A model generated the notes under the pieces. It saw nothing but the letters and a program-made list of their open reading frames with translations. It had not been told where the DNA came from and made no database searches. From Nocardioides sp. JS614 (GTDB taxonomy: Bacteria; Actinomycetota; Actinomycetes; Propionibacteriales; Nocardioidaceae): a DNA stretch of 64,000 bases. The stretch covers positions 1,054,001 through 1,118,000 of the forward strand of contig NC_008699.1 of NCBI RefSeq assembly GCF_000015265.1, read 5' to 3'. Positions within the stretch are counted from its first letter, which is position 1. Every line of letters begins with the position of its first letter. The position numbers were made by a program, and so were the translations under genes. Positions 33,473-43,034 of this stretch are shown piece by piece.

Positions 33473-34348
33473 CTACAAGGTGAATGACTCCAGAACGGCC
33501 ATCCGTACCGGAAGCGCAAGGGCGCTTTGCTCCAGGAAAGCAAGGCGCGGGTCGCCCCGAATGTCGCGATCGACTTCGTCGATGACCGGCATGGGCGAGA
33601 ACACCTTGCCTCGAGCGCTCAGGCGGGCGAGTACTCGTGCATCGACGCGCAGCCTACTGCGCACGTTCTCCTCGACGCTGCCGTTTGGGATCCCGATGGC
33701 ATGGAGCGCGTCAATGCGCTCGAGATCGTCGTAGCTGTCAACCATTGGGGCCTCTCGGAGCGCGACAGGGAGCTCGAGACCCTCAGTGAGCGCCGGATCT
33801 GTGACCAGCACGAGGCCCCTTGGCGGTCTGCGAGCCAGCAGATTCAGCAGACTGCGTGCCGCACGCATTCGGAGATCGCCAGCGACAACGATGCTGAGGT
33901 CCTGAATCTCACCGACGAGTTGGCTCATCGCGAAGACGTCGATGAGAGCTTGGGTGGGGTGCTCAGAGCTCGGCCCACGATCGCCTGCGTTGATGACGAC
34001 CGTTCCCTGGCGAACCAGCGGCACGACATCAGCAATGGCGCCATCGTGCCGAACGATGAGAGTGTCGAAGTACGCCGACACGACTCCAACAGTGTCGCGC
34101 AAGCTCTCGGGCATGGAGGATGCACTTGCCCGCCGCTCAAGAACCTCGATCGGCGTCGGCCACCCGAGTCGGTGCGCCGCGGAGACAAAGCCGGTCCGAG
34201 TCCGCAAGGACGTCTCGAAGAACAACAATGCCGCGTGGCGAACGGGCGCTCGAAAGCCCGGCCCTCCAGAGAGCTCCTGCGCGCGGACGAACAGAGCGTC
34301 CACGGCGTCGATCGCGAGGTCGTCGATCGAGAGCAGGTGCTGCTTCAC
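33473..34348 (-). CDS. aspartate/ornithine carbamoyltransferase homologue with altered active site
   Basis: The 291-residue protein is colinear with ATCase/OTCase. The carbamoyl-phosphate loop STRTR appears as ETSLRTR (45-51) and HPTQALIDVFA (130-140) is intact. The 80s loop of ATCase (SxKGES) reads ASSMPES, losing the catalytic lysine, and the C-terminal HPLP motif reads SPMP. Carbamoyl-phosphate binding may persist but the acceptor is probably not aspartate or ornithine. The GTG start overlaps the radical SAM stop (GTGA), so the two proteins are made together. Confidence 0.8.
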   Translation of the reverse strand: MKQHLLSIDDLAIDAVDALFVRAQELSGGPGFRAPVRHAALLFFETSLRTRTGFVSAAHRLGWPTPIEVLERRASASSMPESLRDTVGVVSAYFDTLIVRHDGAIADVVPLVRQGTVVINAGDRGPSSEHPTQALIDVFAMSQLVGEIQDLSIVVAGDLRMRAARSLLNLLARRPPRGLVLVTDPALTEGLELPVALREAPMVDSYDDLERIDALHAIGIPNGSVEENVRSRLRVDARVLARLSARGKVFSPMPVIDEVDRDIRGDPRLAFLEQSALALPVRMAVLESFTL

Positions 34349-35472
34349 GCCGCTCCCGTCAGCAGATTCGGCGTGTGAGCGTGCTTGCCACCTAGTGCGA
34401 ACGTAAGCGTGTTGTGGGTGCAGGGATCGCAGGTTGGACCGAGGTATGCCTCGTATTTGGCCGCGATTTCACTTGCACGAAGGAACGCTTCACGCAGTTC
34501 AGCCGCGGTCGGTGGCCGATGCGCGGCCATCGGTGTCATCGGGTCGGGCCGGAATGGACTAAGGACCGGAACACACCCGCGCTGCGCGATGGCGGTCACG
34601 CCCGCAAGCGTGTCAGCCAGCGGCTCGATCCCGACCATTAGCATGGAGCGCACCCGGCTTCCACCCAGCTCAGCAGCGGCCAGTTCGAGGAAGTCGAGGT
34701 AGTGCTGCCTGCCCTGACGGAACTTGTGACGCATGACCGTGCTGGCGAGTTTCTCGCCCCAGAGTTCAAGGTTGATGGAGAGCTCATTGACACCGAGCGC
34801 GTCGAGCCGAGGCAACTCGAACAGTCCGTCGACCGGAACCATCATGATGTCGACGCCCAGGTGACCGAACTCCTTGAGCACCTGCTCGTAGGTCTCGCGG
34901 AGCGCGGCGACGTGCGACGGGCCAGGGGTCCCGCCCGAGATCAGCAGGTGGCGGGCGGGCTGGAGTGGATCCTCCACCGCCAGTCGAAGTGAGTGGAGCA
35001 TGATGTCCAACGACTTGGGCCCGCCGTAGGCGATTTCATACGGCACGTCGCAGAACGTGCACTCGAAGGCGCAGCCGATGGTGGGTGAGAGACGTGCGCG
35101 ATCGCCGTGGCTGACGACGTAGCTGCCGATCGGGATACCGTTCGGTGCCGTGCCACCGTGATAGCTCGGAAGTGGCCAGAACTCGGCCTGCGCCTCCTTG
35201 CCGTTTCCATGCACGAAGAAACCGTCATCGTTCAAGTCGAGAACGTAGATGCTCGAGGAAACGAAGTTGGGATTGTGGTCCTCGACCGGTGCGTTGACCC
35301 ATTCCCTCCTATCGAGACGAAGGATTAGGCCAGACGTCGACGCATAGTCGGCGGGGGTGAGCTTACCGTCGTTCGTGAGGGCGCGGAGAGCCGATCGCGC
35401 TTCGTCGCTGAGCGTGACCCCGTTCGCCAGCAGCTCGAACTTGAGCTCTTGGGCACTGGTGAATGTGGTCAC
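34345..35472 (-). CDS. radical SAM enzyme
   Basis: The 375-residue protein carries the radical SAM cluster motif CAFECTFC (C134, C138, C141; CX3CX2C), followed by LISGGTPGPS (SAM-binding GGE-like) and ELSINLELWGE. A C-terminal PTCDPCTHN adds two cysteines that might bind a second cluster or zinc. It begins a nine-gene operon; GTG start after AGGAGGA. The reaction is unknown. The carbamoyltransferase-like partner suggests chemistry on an amino acid, peptide or nucleotide. Confidence 0.88.
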   Translation of the reverse strand: MTTFTSAQELKFELLANGVTLSDEARSALRALTNDGKLTPADYASTSGLILRLDRREWVNAPVEDHNPNFVSSSIYVLDLNDDGFFVHGNGKEAQAEFWPLPSYHGGTAPNGIPIGSYVVSHGDRARLSPTIGCAFECTFCDVPYEIAYGGPKSLDIMLHSLRLAVEDPLQPARHLLISGGTPGPSHVAALRETYEQVLKEFGHLGVDIMMVPVDGLFELPRLDALGVNELSINLELWGEKLASTVMRHKFRQGRQHYLDFLELAAAELGGSRVRSMLMVGIEPLADTLAGVTAIAQRGCVPVLSPFRPDPMTPMAAHRPPTAAELREAFLRASEIAAKYEAYLGPTCDPCTHNTLTFALGGKHAHTPNLLTGAA

Positions 35473-35520
35473 GCCGTTCCTCCTGATCTGCGGTACACAT
35501 GAGTCTGGCAGGGTGGGGGC

Positions 35521-35542
35521 GACTCGATCGTACGCACGAGTC
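35521..35542. promoter_or_regulatory. inverted repeat between radical SAM and nitroreductase genes
   Basis: GACTCG and CGAGTC flank a 10-base spacer in the 87-base divergent promoter, 18 bases before the nitroreductase ATG. It is a plausible operator; the regulator is unknown. Confidence 0.35.
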
Positions 35543-35559
35543 TGATCGAAGGGAGCAGC

Positions 35560-36240
35560 ATGGCCGAGCGCGACTCAGGGGACTATACGAATCCGGTCGT
35601 CGAGACGATCCTTGGGCGGCGAACCATCCGGTTCGAGTATGACCGTTCCCGCGAAGTGCCGAGAACTGTGCTGGAAGTGGTCACGGCGTGCGGGCTCGCC
35701 GCTCCCTCATCGAAGAACGCCAAGCCGTGGCGATTCCATGTGGTCCAATATCCCAAATTGCTCGACGAGATCGCCGAGGCTGCCGAGGCTGCCCCTGACG
35801 TCGAGGCGTACGTCCCGCACGACCCGCGTACGGGGTTGCCGCATCCGCACTGGCCATCGAGCGTCGTTGAGTCGGCTGCCATGCTTCGCGAGGTGCCGGC
35901 CGCGATCTTCATCGAGAATCGTGGCGTATTCAGTGGCGGACGGAAGACACTGCGCACTGCTCACCCCGACGCGGTTCGTGAGTCGCTCACCAGCTATGCC
36001 TTCGAATGTATTGGGATCGGGACGGCGATCGAGAACATGTGGATCGCAGCGATCTCCCTCGGGCTCTCCGCGTTCTTCAGCGGTGACGTGTTGATCGCTG
36101 AGGCTGAGATTTCCAGCCGCCTCCACGTCGAGGGCGATATCGTGGGCGTACTTGGGTTGGGCTACTCGACTGCGGCACCATTACCCGCCCGGATGAGCCC
36201 AGCGGCGACACAGGTCGATGAGCCGGTCGTCTGGCACTGA
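35560..36240 (+). CDS. nitroreductase-family flavoprotein
   Basis: A 226-residue FMN enzyme homologue with the N-terminal ETILGRRTIRFEYD and the FMN-contacting APSSKNAKPWRFHVV. The C-terminal GVLGLGYSTAAPLPAR is also typical. Such enzymes reduce nitro groups, quinones or azolines, or oxidise thiazolines in RiPP pathways. The start has GGGAG 5 bases upstream. It is the only plus-strand gene between the two minus-strand operons and diverges from the radical SAM gene. Confidence 0.88.
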   Translation: MAERDSGDYTNPVVETILGRRTIRFEYDRSREVPRTVLEVVTACGLAAPSSKNAKPWRFHVVQYPKLLDEIAEAAEAAPDVEAYVPHDPRTGLPHPHWPSSVVESAAMLREVPAAIFIENRGVFSGGRKTLRTAHPDAVRESLTSYAFECIGIGTAIENMWIAAISLGLSAFFSGDVLIAEAEISSRLHVEGDIVGVLGLGYSTAAPLPARMSPAATQVDEPVVWH

Positions 36241-36246
36241 GCCGTG

Positions 36247-37014
36247 TCAAAGAATCTCGTACGGGTGGAGCGCCCGCCCGCCAGCGTCCATGATGTCGGC
36301 GTTCCTGAACGCGACTTCCGCGACGTCGTCGCTGCCGGCCTGTTGAGCGATGGTCCCCAGGCGACTCGTGCCGGTTCCGTCACAAGTAGGTGCCCTCGTG
36401 GCGAGCGCTTCAAGGTAGTCGACCAGCACGAGTGCCAGGTTGACTTTGACCTTCCCGCGCTCGTTGGCCGCGACGGCCAGAGCTCGCTGGTAGGAGGCCC
36501 GAGCCTCCTCGAACTGATCTCTGAGCAAAAGTAGGAATCCCCGCTTCTCATGAAAGAGACGCTTCAGACTCGCCTGGCTCGGGGATCGAGGTGAGAGCTG
36601 ATGACCGCTCCCCGGCCCCTGGGTGAAGCGCTCGATCTCATCCAGGATGGCGATCGCGGTCGGCGACGGCTCGATGAGGTCGAGGGTCCGGCCCGCTGCG
36701 TAATCGTGATTCACCCGAGCCAGCTCGCTGAAGGCCTCGCTCATCACGATGGCGCCGACGCCCTCGGTCCATCCGATCGCTGCGAACCGCACGAGGGCGC
36801 GTGAACGCCAGATCCGGAGTGAGTCGAAGTCGGCCTGCTTTGCTGCGGCGAGCATCGCTAGCCGGCAACTCTCGGCGTCGTAAGGGTTCGCTTCGCGTGC
36901 CCTCATCGAGTGCCACTCGGCATCTGCGAGCGCTAGGAGCGAGCGCCCGCCCTCTGGAGTGTGCGATTGCAGGTCGAGCCCAGCGACCTCCTCGTAGAGC
37001 GGCTCGGCGTCCAC
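36247..37014 (-). CDS. helical TPR-like protein
   Basis: The 255-residue product is predicted all-helical with repeat-like hydrophobic/alanine spacing (SLLALADAEWHSMRA, KRLFHEKRGFLLLLRD, FEEARASYQRALAVA). The last segment is a typical TPR helix pair. AAGGAGGAG precedes its GTG. It starts one base after the STAND NTPase stop, so it is a dedicated partner of that gene. The distance to the known TPR consensus leaves the exact fold uncertain. Confidence 0.6.
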   Translation of the reverse strand: MDAEPLYEEVAGLDLQSHTPEGGRSLLALADAEWHSMRAREANPYDAESCRLAMLAAAKQADFDSLRIWRSRALVRFAAIGWTEGVGAIVMSEAFSELARVNHDYAAGRTLDLIEPSPTAIAILDEIERFTQGPGSGHQLSPRSPSQASLKRLFHEKRGFLLLLRDQFEEARASYQRALAVAANERGKVKVNLALVLVDYLEALATRAPTCDGTGTSRLGTIAQQAGSDDVAEVAFRNADIMDAGGRALHPYEIL

Positions 37015-37015
37015 G

Positions 37016-39673
37016 TCACTCCTCCTTCGAGTCCACGGCGAGGTCGGGCACTGACTCCCGGAAGTCGATGTTTCTGCTCAGGCCCACCAGCTCAGGCGCC
37101 AAACCACCCAGAGTCTCGATACCCGCATCCGCGATCTCGATTGAGCCCTTGGGTTCCACCAGCAAATCCTTGGGAGTCTCAGCGTTGACCAAGCCGAAGT
37201 ATCTTGATCGCAAGAGCGTTGGCGTAAAGGACTCGCTTGCGTTGACGAGTTGGAGAATGAGGCAGTCATCGAATGAGGCCTTGCCCTTGAGGTTTACACC
37301 GAACCAGGCATTGATTACCCGGGCACGATGAACATTGAGCGTGAACTGTCGTGGTCCGCCGCGGTTGGAGGAGGCGCCACTAGGTGCGGCTTCATCGAGG
37401 TCCTCCACGGGGCGGGTGACCGTTAGGCCTCGGATACCCGCTGCGAAGATGTCGAACGTGCCAACGCGCTGTTCGCAAATCTCCAAAGAAGTCCCCGCGA
37501 TGTGGTGGAGGCTGACCGTCGCGTTGGGTCCAAGGAAGTCGCATGTGCGAAACGTGAGCGAACTTAGCCGGCCGCCGCAGACAGTGAGACCGCCGGGCTT
37601 GAGCGGAAGCGTCGGCTCCCTGGTGGGTTTTGGCGCTGGCGCCCTTCCCGACGCAGTGACTGCGGGGGTGCCAGACTCCCTTGCATACAGGTGGAAGTGA
37701 GTCGTTGAGGTTATGCGCGTCGAACTAGGAGCCTGCAGCGCGCGAAGCGCGTCAGTCAGCTCGCTCGGGGCAGCCAGTCTGAACTCGGGCGCCTTCGCGA
37801 CAGCCTCGTCGGCAAGCCGGTCGAGCACTGCTTTCTCGGGCCAGGTCGGGCGCCCCTTGATGGCGCATCGCACGAAATCGACCTGGTCGAGGATGCAGTT
37901 GACGAATGTCGCTCCGTCGAAGACGCAACTCTCGAATGTTGAACCTGCAAAGTCGCAGTTCACGAAAGTCACGCCCGAGAAGTCTGTGTCGTGGATGGCG
38001 CACGAGCGCCAGTTGGCGTTCACAACTAGTCGGGTCGCGGCTGCAGAACGCACCTTTCCGCCCACATCGTGCCATGCCAGATCCTCGCCGCGGTGGGAGG
38101 CAAGACGTTCCACGGCTTCCTTGAAGCTGCCGACCTGGCTTCCGTGCCAGCGGGCAAGTCCGGCCGAGTAGCGATCGTGCGTCAGAATTACGATCTTGCT
38201 GTCGCGCTTGCTTTCTAACTGTGCGATCTTCGCGTGCTTCAGCCATTCGAGCGCGAAGAAATAGCACCGGAAGAGTTCGAACATCACATCGGTGTTTGTG
38301 AGGCCGGCCGCGGGCCCAGAACCAAGTTGGCGCGGCGACGGTCCGCCGTCGCGCATGTCGGCGCTGAAGGATGGGCGTTCAGCGCCAAGCCAGTCTGGCT
38401 GCAGGCCGTACTGATTTCCTTCGCCCGACGATGCCTCCGTCTGCACGACCTCGCGTGCACTAAGCCATTCGGGATCGAGTCCGTTGTAGAGCTTCTGAGC
38501 GACCGGCTGAACGGCAGCATGCGCAGGCCGGTGAAGGTGCCCGATGACCTCTCTCGAGAGTTCCCACATGTCTCGCGGAGTCTTGTAACCGCCGCTCGAC
38601 AGATGCTCGGTGATGTCGCGGAAGATCCATTTGGTCTGATTGACGATTGCAGCCGGAACCCCCTGCCAGGTCCGCGTGCTCATGCACGCCGACTCGCAGT
38701 TCTCGACCTTCCACGACACGCTCAGCTCAAGCGCATATGCGAGCAGTGCCGCCTGTGCAGACGCGCGGCCGAGACCATGCCTCTTGGCTACTTCGCGGAT
38801 GAGGCCCGTGACATCGGTGAGCGCGATGTGCCCAAGGCCATCGTCGCCGCCGGACTTTGCAGATCTACGCATCCAGAGGACATAGAGAGCGGCTTGGAGG
38901 TGCAGGAGACCGGGCCGATCCCACTTCGTTGAGTTCTCATCCGCCTGTGATGCTTGCCAGGCCTCTCGAAGAGCATCGATCGCGTCGTCCGCGATCGGAA
39001 GTCGGCGTCCTTCGGTGCTCTGCTCCGTGGACGAGTCACGGGGGCCCCCGATGATGAGTTCGATGATCCTTGGGTTCGTAATTGCCGGGATCTCGACGCG
39101 TCCGCGACGCGCGAACGGCTTGGTATACAGCCCGGCGAGCTCGTGCTCCTGCTCAGACCGAAGCGAAACGACGAATCTGGCCGAGGTCGTGCCGACTACG
39201 TCTTCGATCCAGCGAAGCACGCGTTGCGCGAACTCGGGATTGTTTCGAATCACTTCTTCGAACTGGTCCAGTACGATCACCAGTCGATCACCGAATCTAG
39301 ATTCAAACTCGCCGTTCGGGAGTGAGAACGGGTCCGCCTCCAGCACACCTTCAGTGATGTGCGCAGACGGAGCCACGCTGTCATCAGGAGCATCCCAGCG
39401 ATTGCAGTACACGACGGTCTTCCGTCGTCGCCTCAACTCAGGAATGAGCCCAGCTGTGAGGAGCGAGGACTTTCCGACCCCGGACGCTCCGTGGATGACA
39501 AGGAGGTCATTTGCTAGGCAGGCCACAGCGATATCGGAAACGTCGCGCTTGCGGCCACGCAACTGGGTCGGATCGTCGATTCGATTCGTGCCCGGCCAGG
39601 GCGTCTGATCGAGTTTCTCGAATGCTTGTCGCCACTTGCTCAAACTGGAGGCCATACTTGGTCGTCCAGTCAT
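37016..39673 (-). CDS. STAND NTPase with pentapeptide repeats
   Basis: The 885-residue protein has the nSTAND1 signature: TPWPGTN, LRGRKRDV, Walker A IHGASGVGKSSLLTAGLIP (61-78) and Walker B LVIVLDQFEEV (131-141). A helical winged region (about 200-520) follows. Pentapeptide-type repeats (about 555-625, FVNCDFAGSTFESCVFDGA) and a beta-rich tail come last. STAND proteins are signal-triggered oligomerising switches, common in bacterial antiviral systems (Avs and others). The ATG overlaps the SIR2-like gene stop (ATGA). Upstream in-frame sequence belongs to that neighbour. Defence function is inferred from family and context. Confidence 0.82.
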   Translation of the reverse strand: MTGRPSMASSLSKWRQAFEKLDQTPWPGTNRIDDPTQLRGRKRDVSDIAVACLANDLLVIHGASGVGKSSLLTAGLIPELRRRRKTVVYCNRWDAPDDSVAPSAHITEGVLEADPFSLPNGEFESRFGDRLVIVLDQFEEVIRNNPEFAQRVLRWIEDVVGTTSARFVVSLRSEQEHELAGLYTKPFARRGRVEIPAITNPRIIELIIGGPRDSSTEQSTEGRRLPIADDAIDALREAWQASQADENSTKWDRPGLLHLQAALYVLWMRRSAKSGGDDGLGHIALTDVTGLIREVAKRHGLGRASAQAALLAYALELSVSWKVENCESACMSTRTWQGVPAAIVNQTKWIFRDITEHLSSGGYKTPRDMWELSREVIGHLHRPAHAAVQPVAQKLYNGLDPEWLSAREVVQTEASSGEGNQYGLQPDWLGAERPSFSADMRDGGPSPRQLGSGPAAGLTNTDVMFELFRCYFFALEWLKHAKIAQLESKRDSKIVILTHDRYSAGLARWHGSQVGSFKEAVERLASHRGEDLAWHDVGGKVRSAAATRLVVNANWRSCAIHDTDFSGVTFVNCDFAGSTFESCVFDGATFVNCILDQVDFVRCAIKGRPTWPEKAVLDRLADEAVAKAPEFRLAAPSELTDALRALQAPSSTRITSTTHFHLYARESGTPAVTASGRAPAPKPTREPTLPLKPGGLTVCGGRLSSLTFRTCDFLGPNATVSLHHIAGTSLEICEQRVGTFDIFAAGIRGLTVTRPVEDLDEAAPSGASSNRGGPRQFTLNVHRARVINAWFGVNLKGKASFDDCLILQLVNASESFTPTLLRSRYFGLVNAETPKDLLVEPKGSIEIADAGIETLGGLAPELVGLSRNIDFRESVPDLAVDSKEE

Positions 39674-41688
39674 GCTGTCTCCGCCATGCTGTCCGACGGC
39701 GCGGGCAGCGAACCAGGCCAGCGCACGTCCTTGCACTTGCCGATCTTGAAGGACGCGGCGGCGTTCGCTCCCTTCAGGTGAACCGCGTAGTGGACCAGAT
39801 CTGACGTGAGAGCGCTGTACTGCGCACGCACAGCGTCGAATCCCTGCCACGTCATGACGTCTGCTTCGGCAGGACTGAGGTTCCGGTTCACGATGACTCC
39901 GCGGTTCGAGGGGCTGGTACCGGTGCGGACGAGGTCGACGCCATCGCTGGAACTATCGAGGTATGAAGCAGCCATTAACCGAACAAGTGCGTCGTCGAAC
40001 TGAACCCCCACGGACGTCCAGTAACGAAAGCCGTTGACACCACTTGGGTCGCGAGTCAGGTCCAGCGGAAAGGAACCGCTTGCCGACGCGAGAATGTGGT
40101 GCAACCCCGTGTACTCGTCCAGCACGAGCGACGGAATCAAGTCGACACCTTCACGCAGAGGCCCCTCCGGACCTATTTGTCCATACTCCGACTCGAGGAA
40201 CTCGCGAAGTGTTGTCGGGAGATCGAATGGCTCGCCATCGACGTCGAACGCCGCGTCTTCGAGACTGGGCGCGGGCATCAGGGGGGATCCGACTAGCCGG
40301 ACCACCACGAGTGGGTCATCCGACTTTGAGATGCTTCCCTTCACAAGACGCCAACGCGGAGTGAACGTTGCTTGTACCGGGCTGGGAAGAGAAGAATCGT
40401 CGCCCGCGTCGACGCGAGCGAATCCGACTTCCGACCACTTCACGTGCGTCGCGAGCCAGAGGGGCGTTGCTCGCTGAGTCGCAGCGGTGCCGTCCGACGC
40501 CTCGTGGACGTAGTAGTAGGGCATCAACACCGTGAAGTCGACTCGACGGCGTACCAACGCCATCTCCAGCTCCATGTCGAAGGAGGTCACAAAGGCGGTG
40601 GCGAGGAGGTCTTGGGGCGTGTCACGCTCCGCCTCAATTTTGAGGATCTCAGCGATCGCATCGAAGAATGCGTGGCGGTCACCGCCTTTCTCTTCGAACG
40701 AACTAAGTGTTGCTTCGCCGAGACCAGCGAGTCTGCTCCCGATGGTGCTAAGGGACTCGAGTGAGTTAACCCTCAACCGTGGCTGACGTACGTCCAACGC
40801 GTCGAGCGCACTGGTGATGTCGTCGCCGTCGCTCATCTGTACGGCCGCCGACGCCACAAGGTCACGCCATCCCGGATACACCCCAACGGGCTCGATCAAG
40901 AGGAGCCATGCGATCTCGACGAGCACGTCAAGGTCTCTACCTGAGAGGCGCATCCGGTCGTCCGTCGAGGTAGCTTCGAGTGTCGTCTTGAAGTGTTCCA
41001 GCAGCGTCCGACTTGCGGCCAAGACGGTGCTCCCTGACGTGTCGGCACCGCCTAGCGCAACTCCGAGATGGACGAGAGCGGGCTCCATCAGGTTGACTTG
41101 AATCTCGGCTGCCGCGTCTGGATTGGTCACCTGGAAGGTCGTTGTTGGGCCCACGGCGAGGCCGGACAGCGCGAGCGCCTCACGTTGCGCGCGTTGCAGC
41201 AGCGCCACGGCCTGGATGGTTTCAGCCACTGGGGACGACGCTCCGTGGCCGGCGCTATCCCATGGGGCGAAGTCGTCGAGAACCACGTCGGGAATTCTGC
41301 TTGTGATGAGCGAGGTGACCAGGCTTGCCACAAGATTCCTCGAGGACGAGCCATCGGCCAGGACTGAGTCTTCGAGTGCTTGAATCACCTCGCGTGGTCG
41401 GCGCTTCAGGCGCTGGCTCTGCTCAGGGGACAGGCCGCCAAGACACCCGCTCCCCAACACGGGAGTGAGCCAGGGAAGGCCGGTTGGCTCGGGAAGCGGC
41501 TTGACTCTCAGCTGCTTGCGCATGGGTTCAGCGAGACGACCGAGCAACGTGCAGAGATGTGCTTCGCCATCTCTGGTCAGGTTGGTCCTGTCCTTCAGCA
41601 GTGCGGTCCAGTTGTTGTTCGCGGTCGCGTAGAACTTGGACGATCCATCCGCCTTTTCGTAGAGGCGTGTCCTCGACTCGTTCGTCAA
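39670..41688 (-). CDS. SIR2-like protein (degenerate) paired with the STAND NTPase
   Basis: A 672-residue protein. A SIR2-type order of motifs can be followed: VLGSGCLG (77-84) or YPGWRDL (271-277) early, then TAFVTSFDMELEMAL (compare TTNYDxxLExAL), VVVRLVGSPL (compare KLHGS; the catalytic H is V), and YWTSVGVQFDDALVRLMAAS (compare LFIGYSxxD). SIR2 domains in defence proteins degrade NAD+. Loss of the histidine suggests a binding or altered role here. It is coupled by 4-base ATGA overlaps to the ATP-grasp gene before it and the STAND gene after it. The SIR2 assignment is moderate; a structure prediction would settle it. Confidence 0.6.
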   Translation of the reverse strand: MTNESRTRLYEKADGSSKFYATANNNWTALLKDRTNLTRDGEAHLCTLLGRLAEPMRKQLRVKPLPEPTGLPWLTPVLGSGCLGGLSPEQSQRLKRRPREVIQALEDSVLADGSSSRNLVASLVTSLITSRIPDVVLDDFAPWDSAGHGASSPVAETIQAVALLQRAQREALALSGLAVGPTTTFQVTNPDAAAEIQVNLMEPALVHLGVALGGADTSGSTVLAASRTLLEHFKTTLEATSTDDRMRLSGRDLDVLVEIAWLLLIEPVGVYPGWRDLVASAAVQMSDGDDITSALDALDVRQPRLRVNSLESLSTIGSRLAGLGEATLSSFEEKGGDRHAFFDAIAEILKIEAERDTPQDLLATAFVTSFDMELEMALVRRRVDFTVLMPYYYVHEASDGTAATQRATPLWLATHVKWSEVGFARVDAGDDSSLPSPVQATFTPRWRLVKGSISKSDDPLVVVRLVGSPLMPAPSLEDAAFDVDGEPFDLPTTLREFLESEYGQIGPEGPLREGVDLIPSLVLDEYTGLHHILASASGSFPLDLTRDPSGVNGFRYWTSVGVQFDDALVRLMAASYLDSSSDGVDLVRTGTSPSNRGVIVNRNLSPAEADVMTWQGFDAVRAQYSALTSDLVHYAVHLKGANAAASFKIGKCKDVRWPGSLPAPSDSMAETA

Positions 41689-43034
41689 GATGCCTCCTCC
41701 GAGCGCCGCCAGCGGTCAATCAGTCGGTCTAGTTCAGGGGCAAGATCGTAGCCGGTATCGGTCACCCGCCTTCCAACGTTGAAACGGCCGACCAGGGAGC
41801 CTGGCTCGTTGGCGACGTCCGTTGCCACAACGCTGTCGCTGGTCGCTTTGGGATCGAAGTCATCCATCACCACACTGAAGAGAGCGGTTGCGTTGACCGT
41901 TGCGGCCTCTCGGCCGGTCCAGTGCACCGCTAGGTTCGCGAGATCCCGCACTGCTCGTGTGCGCTCGTACAAGCTCGGTGATTCCGGCATGGGTAGGCCC
42001 AACCAGGCGGCGACGTGCTCAAGCATCAGACAGGCTTCCCCCTGCTCGATCGAGAGTCGACACGACGAGTATGTAGAGCCTTGAAATCTCGCGTTGATCT
42101 CGGTGAACAGGGGCACTCCATCCTTGATCAGGTAGTCGACGCCAAACGTGCCGATGTAACCGTTCCCGCGCAACCAGCGCCCGACGCGCTTGGTGGACTG
42201 CTCGATCCGATCGATAGTGGACCGGTCGAGGTCGCGCGCCGCACCGAAGTCATTGCCGCAATAGCCGAACTCGCGGGTCACACATGACTTGATGCCGATG
42301 AGCTGGACCGACGGGTGGTGCACCGTCACGCAATCGTCGCCTCGAGAGTCCCGCCAAACAGTGGCACCGACATTCACGGGAATTGTGTCGGCTATGAAGG
42401 GCGCCACGCTCACGAACTCCTCGGTGCCCTTCGGCCAGTGTGGTCCAATCTCAGCGGCTGAGTCGACGCGCACGATGCCTTCACCACCCGACGTGCGACT
42501 GCGGCGCAGGACAAGAGGACCGGCGGAAACGAGGTTGCGCGCGAGGGGCTGTTCCTCGTCGGCGATATAGGTCCACGGGATGTGCGGGATTCCCAGTTGG
42601 GCGACTTCTGACTCGACGAAGGGCTTGTGCTCGAAGGCGGATTGGTGCGCGCCAAACAGGCCGAGGTTCACGCAGCGTTCCTGGCGAGCGAAGTGGATCG
42701 CCGAGAGGAAGCTTGACGGACGGTACGGAAGGAGTGCGCTTGGCTCGCTCATGGATCGGAGAAGTCCCCGCCGGAACTCCTCCGTAGCTCTTTCATGGTG
42801 GTGGAAGTCGATGTCCCAAACCTCCGGATCGACACGTACTCGAGTGAGCTGTTCGTAGGCCAGACCACGAACGTCAGAGCGACCGTTGTACGCCCCGGCG
42901 ATCGAGAACGAGTACCCAAGTTGCGGTACGTCGCGTAGTGGCTCGATGTCGTCCCCACGGATCCCTGACCACACGAGTGTGCGGTCCCCGAGCTCCTCGG
43001 TCACCTTCTTGAGGACCGCCGCCCGTTCCGTCAT
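41685..43034 (-). CDS. ATP-grasp ligase
   Basis: A 449-residue ATP-grasp enzyme. PLVLRRSRTSGGEGIVRV (173-190) is the ATP-binding lid loop, and GTFGVDYLIKDGVPLFTEIN (295-314) supplies the metal ligands (E312, N314 within EINARFQGS). ATP-grasp enzymes activate a carboxylate as an acyl-phosphate and join it to an amine or thiol. The N-terminal 140 residues are not typical and may select the substrate. It overlaps the upstream and downstream genes by 4 bases each. It probably builds an amide or peptide used in this system (inference). Confidence 0.85.
   Translation of the reverse strand: MTERAAVLKKVTEELGDRTLVWSGIRGDDIEPLRDVPQLGYSFSIAGAYNGRSDVRGLAYEQLTRVRVDPEVWDIDFHHHERATEEFRRGLLRSMSEPSALLPYRPSSFLSAIHFARQERCVNLGLFGAHQSAFEHKPFVESEVAQLGIPHIPWTYIADEEQPLARNLVSAGPLVLRRSRTSGGEGIVRVDSAAEIGPHWPKGTEEFVSVAPFIADTIPVNVGATVWRDSRGDDCVTVHHPSVQLIGIKSCVTREFGYCGNDFGAARDLDRSTIDRIEQSTKRVGRWLRGNGYIGTFGVDYLIKDGVPLFTEINARFQGSTYSSCRLSIEQGEACLMLEHVAAWLGLPMPESPSLYERTRAVRDLANLAVHWTGREAATVNATALFSVVMDDFDPKATSDSVVATDVANEPGSLVGRFNVGRRVTDTGYDLAPELDRLIDRWRRSEEAS

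Noticed and set aside
33445..33543. Longer N-terminus for the bitopic membrane protein
   Set aside because: It would overlap the end of the carbamoyltransferase gene and adds a tryptophan/arginine-rich stretch unlike a cytoplasmic tail; the GTG at 33444 is preferred.
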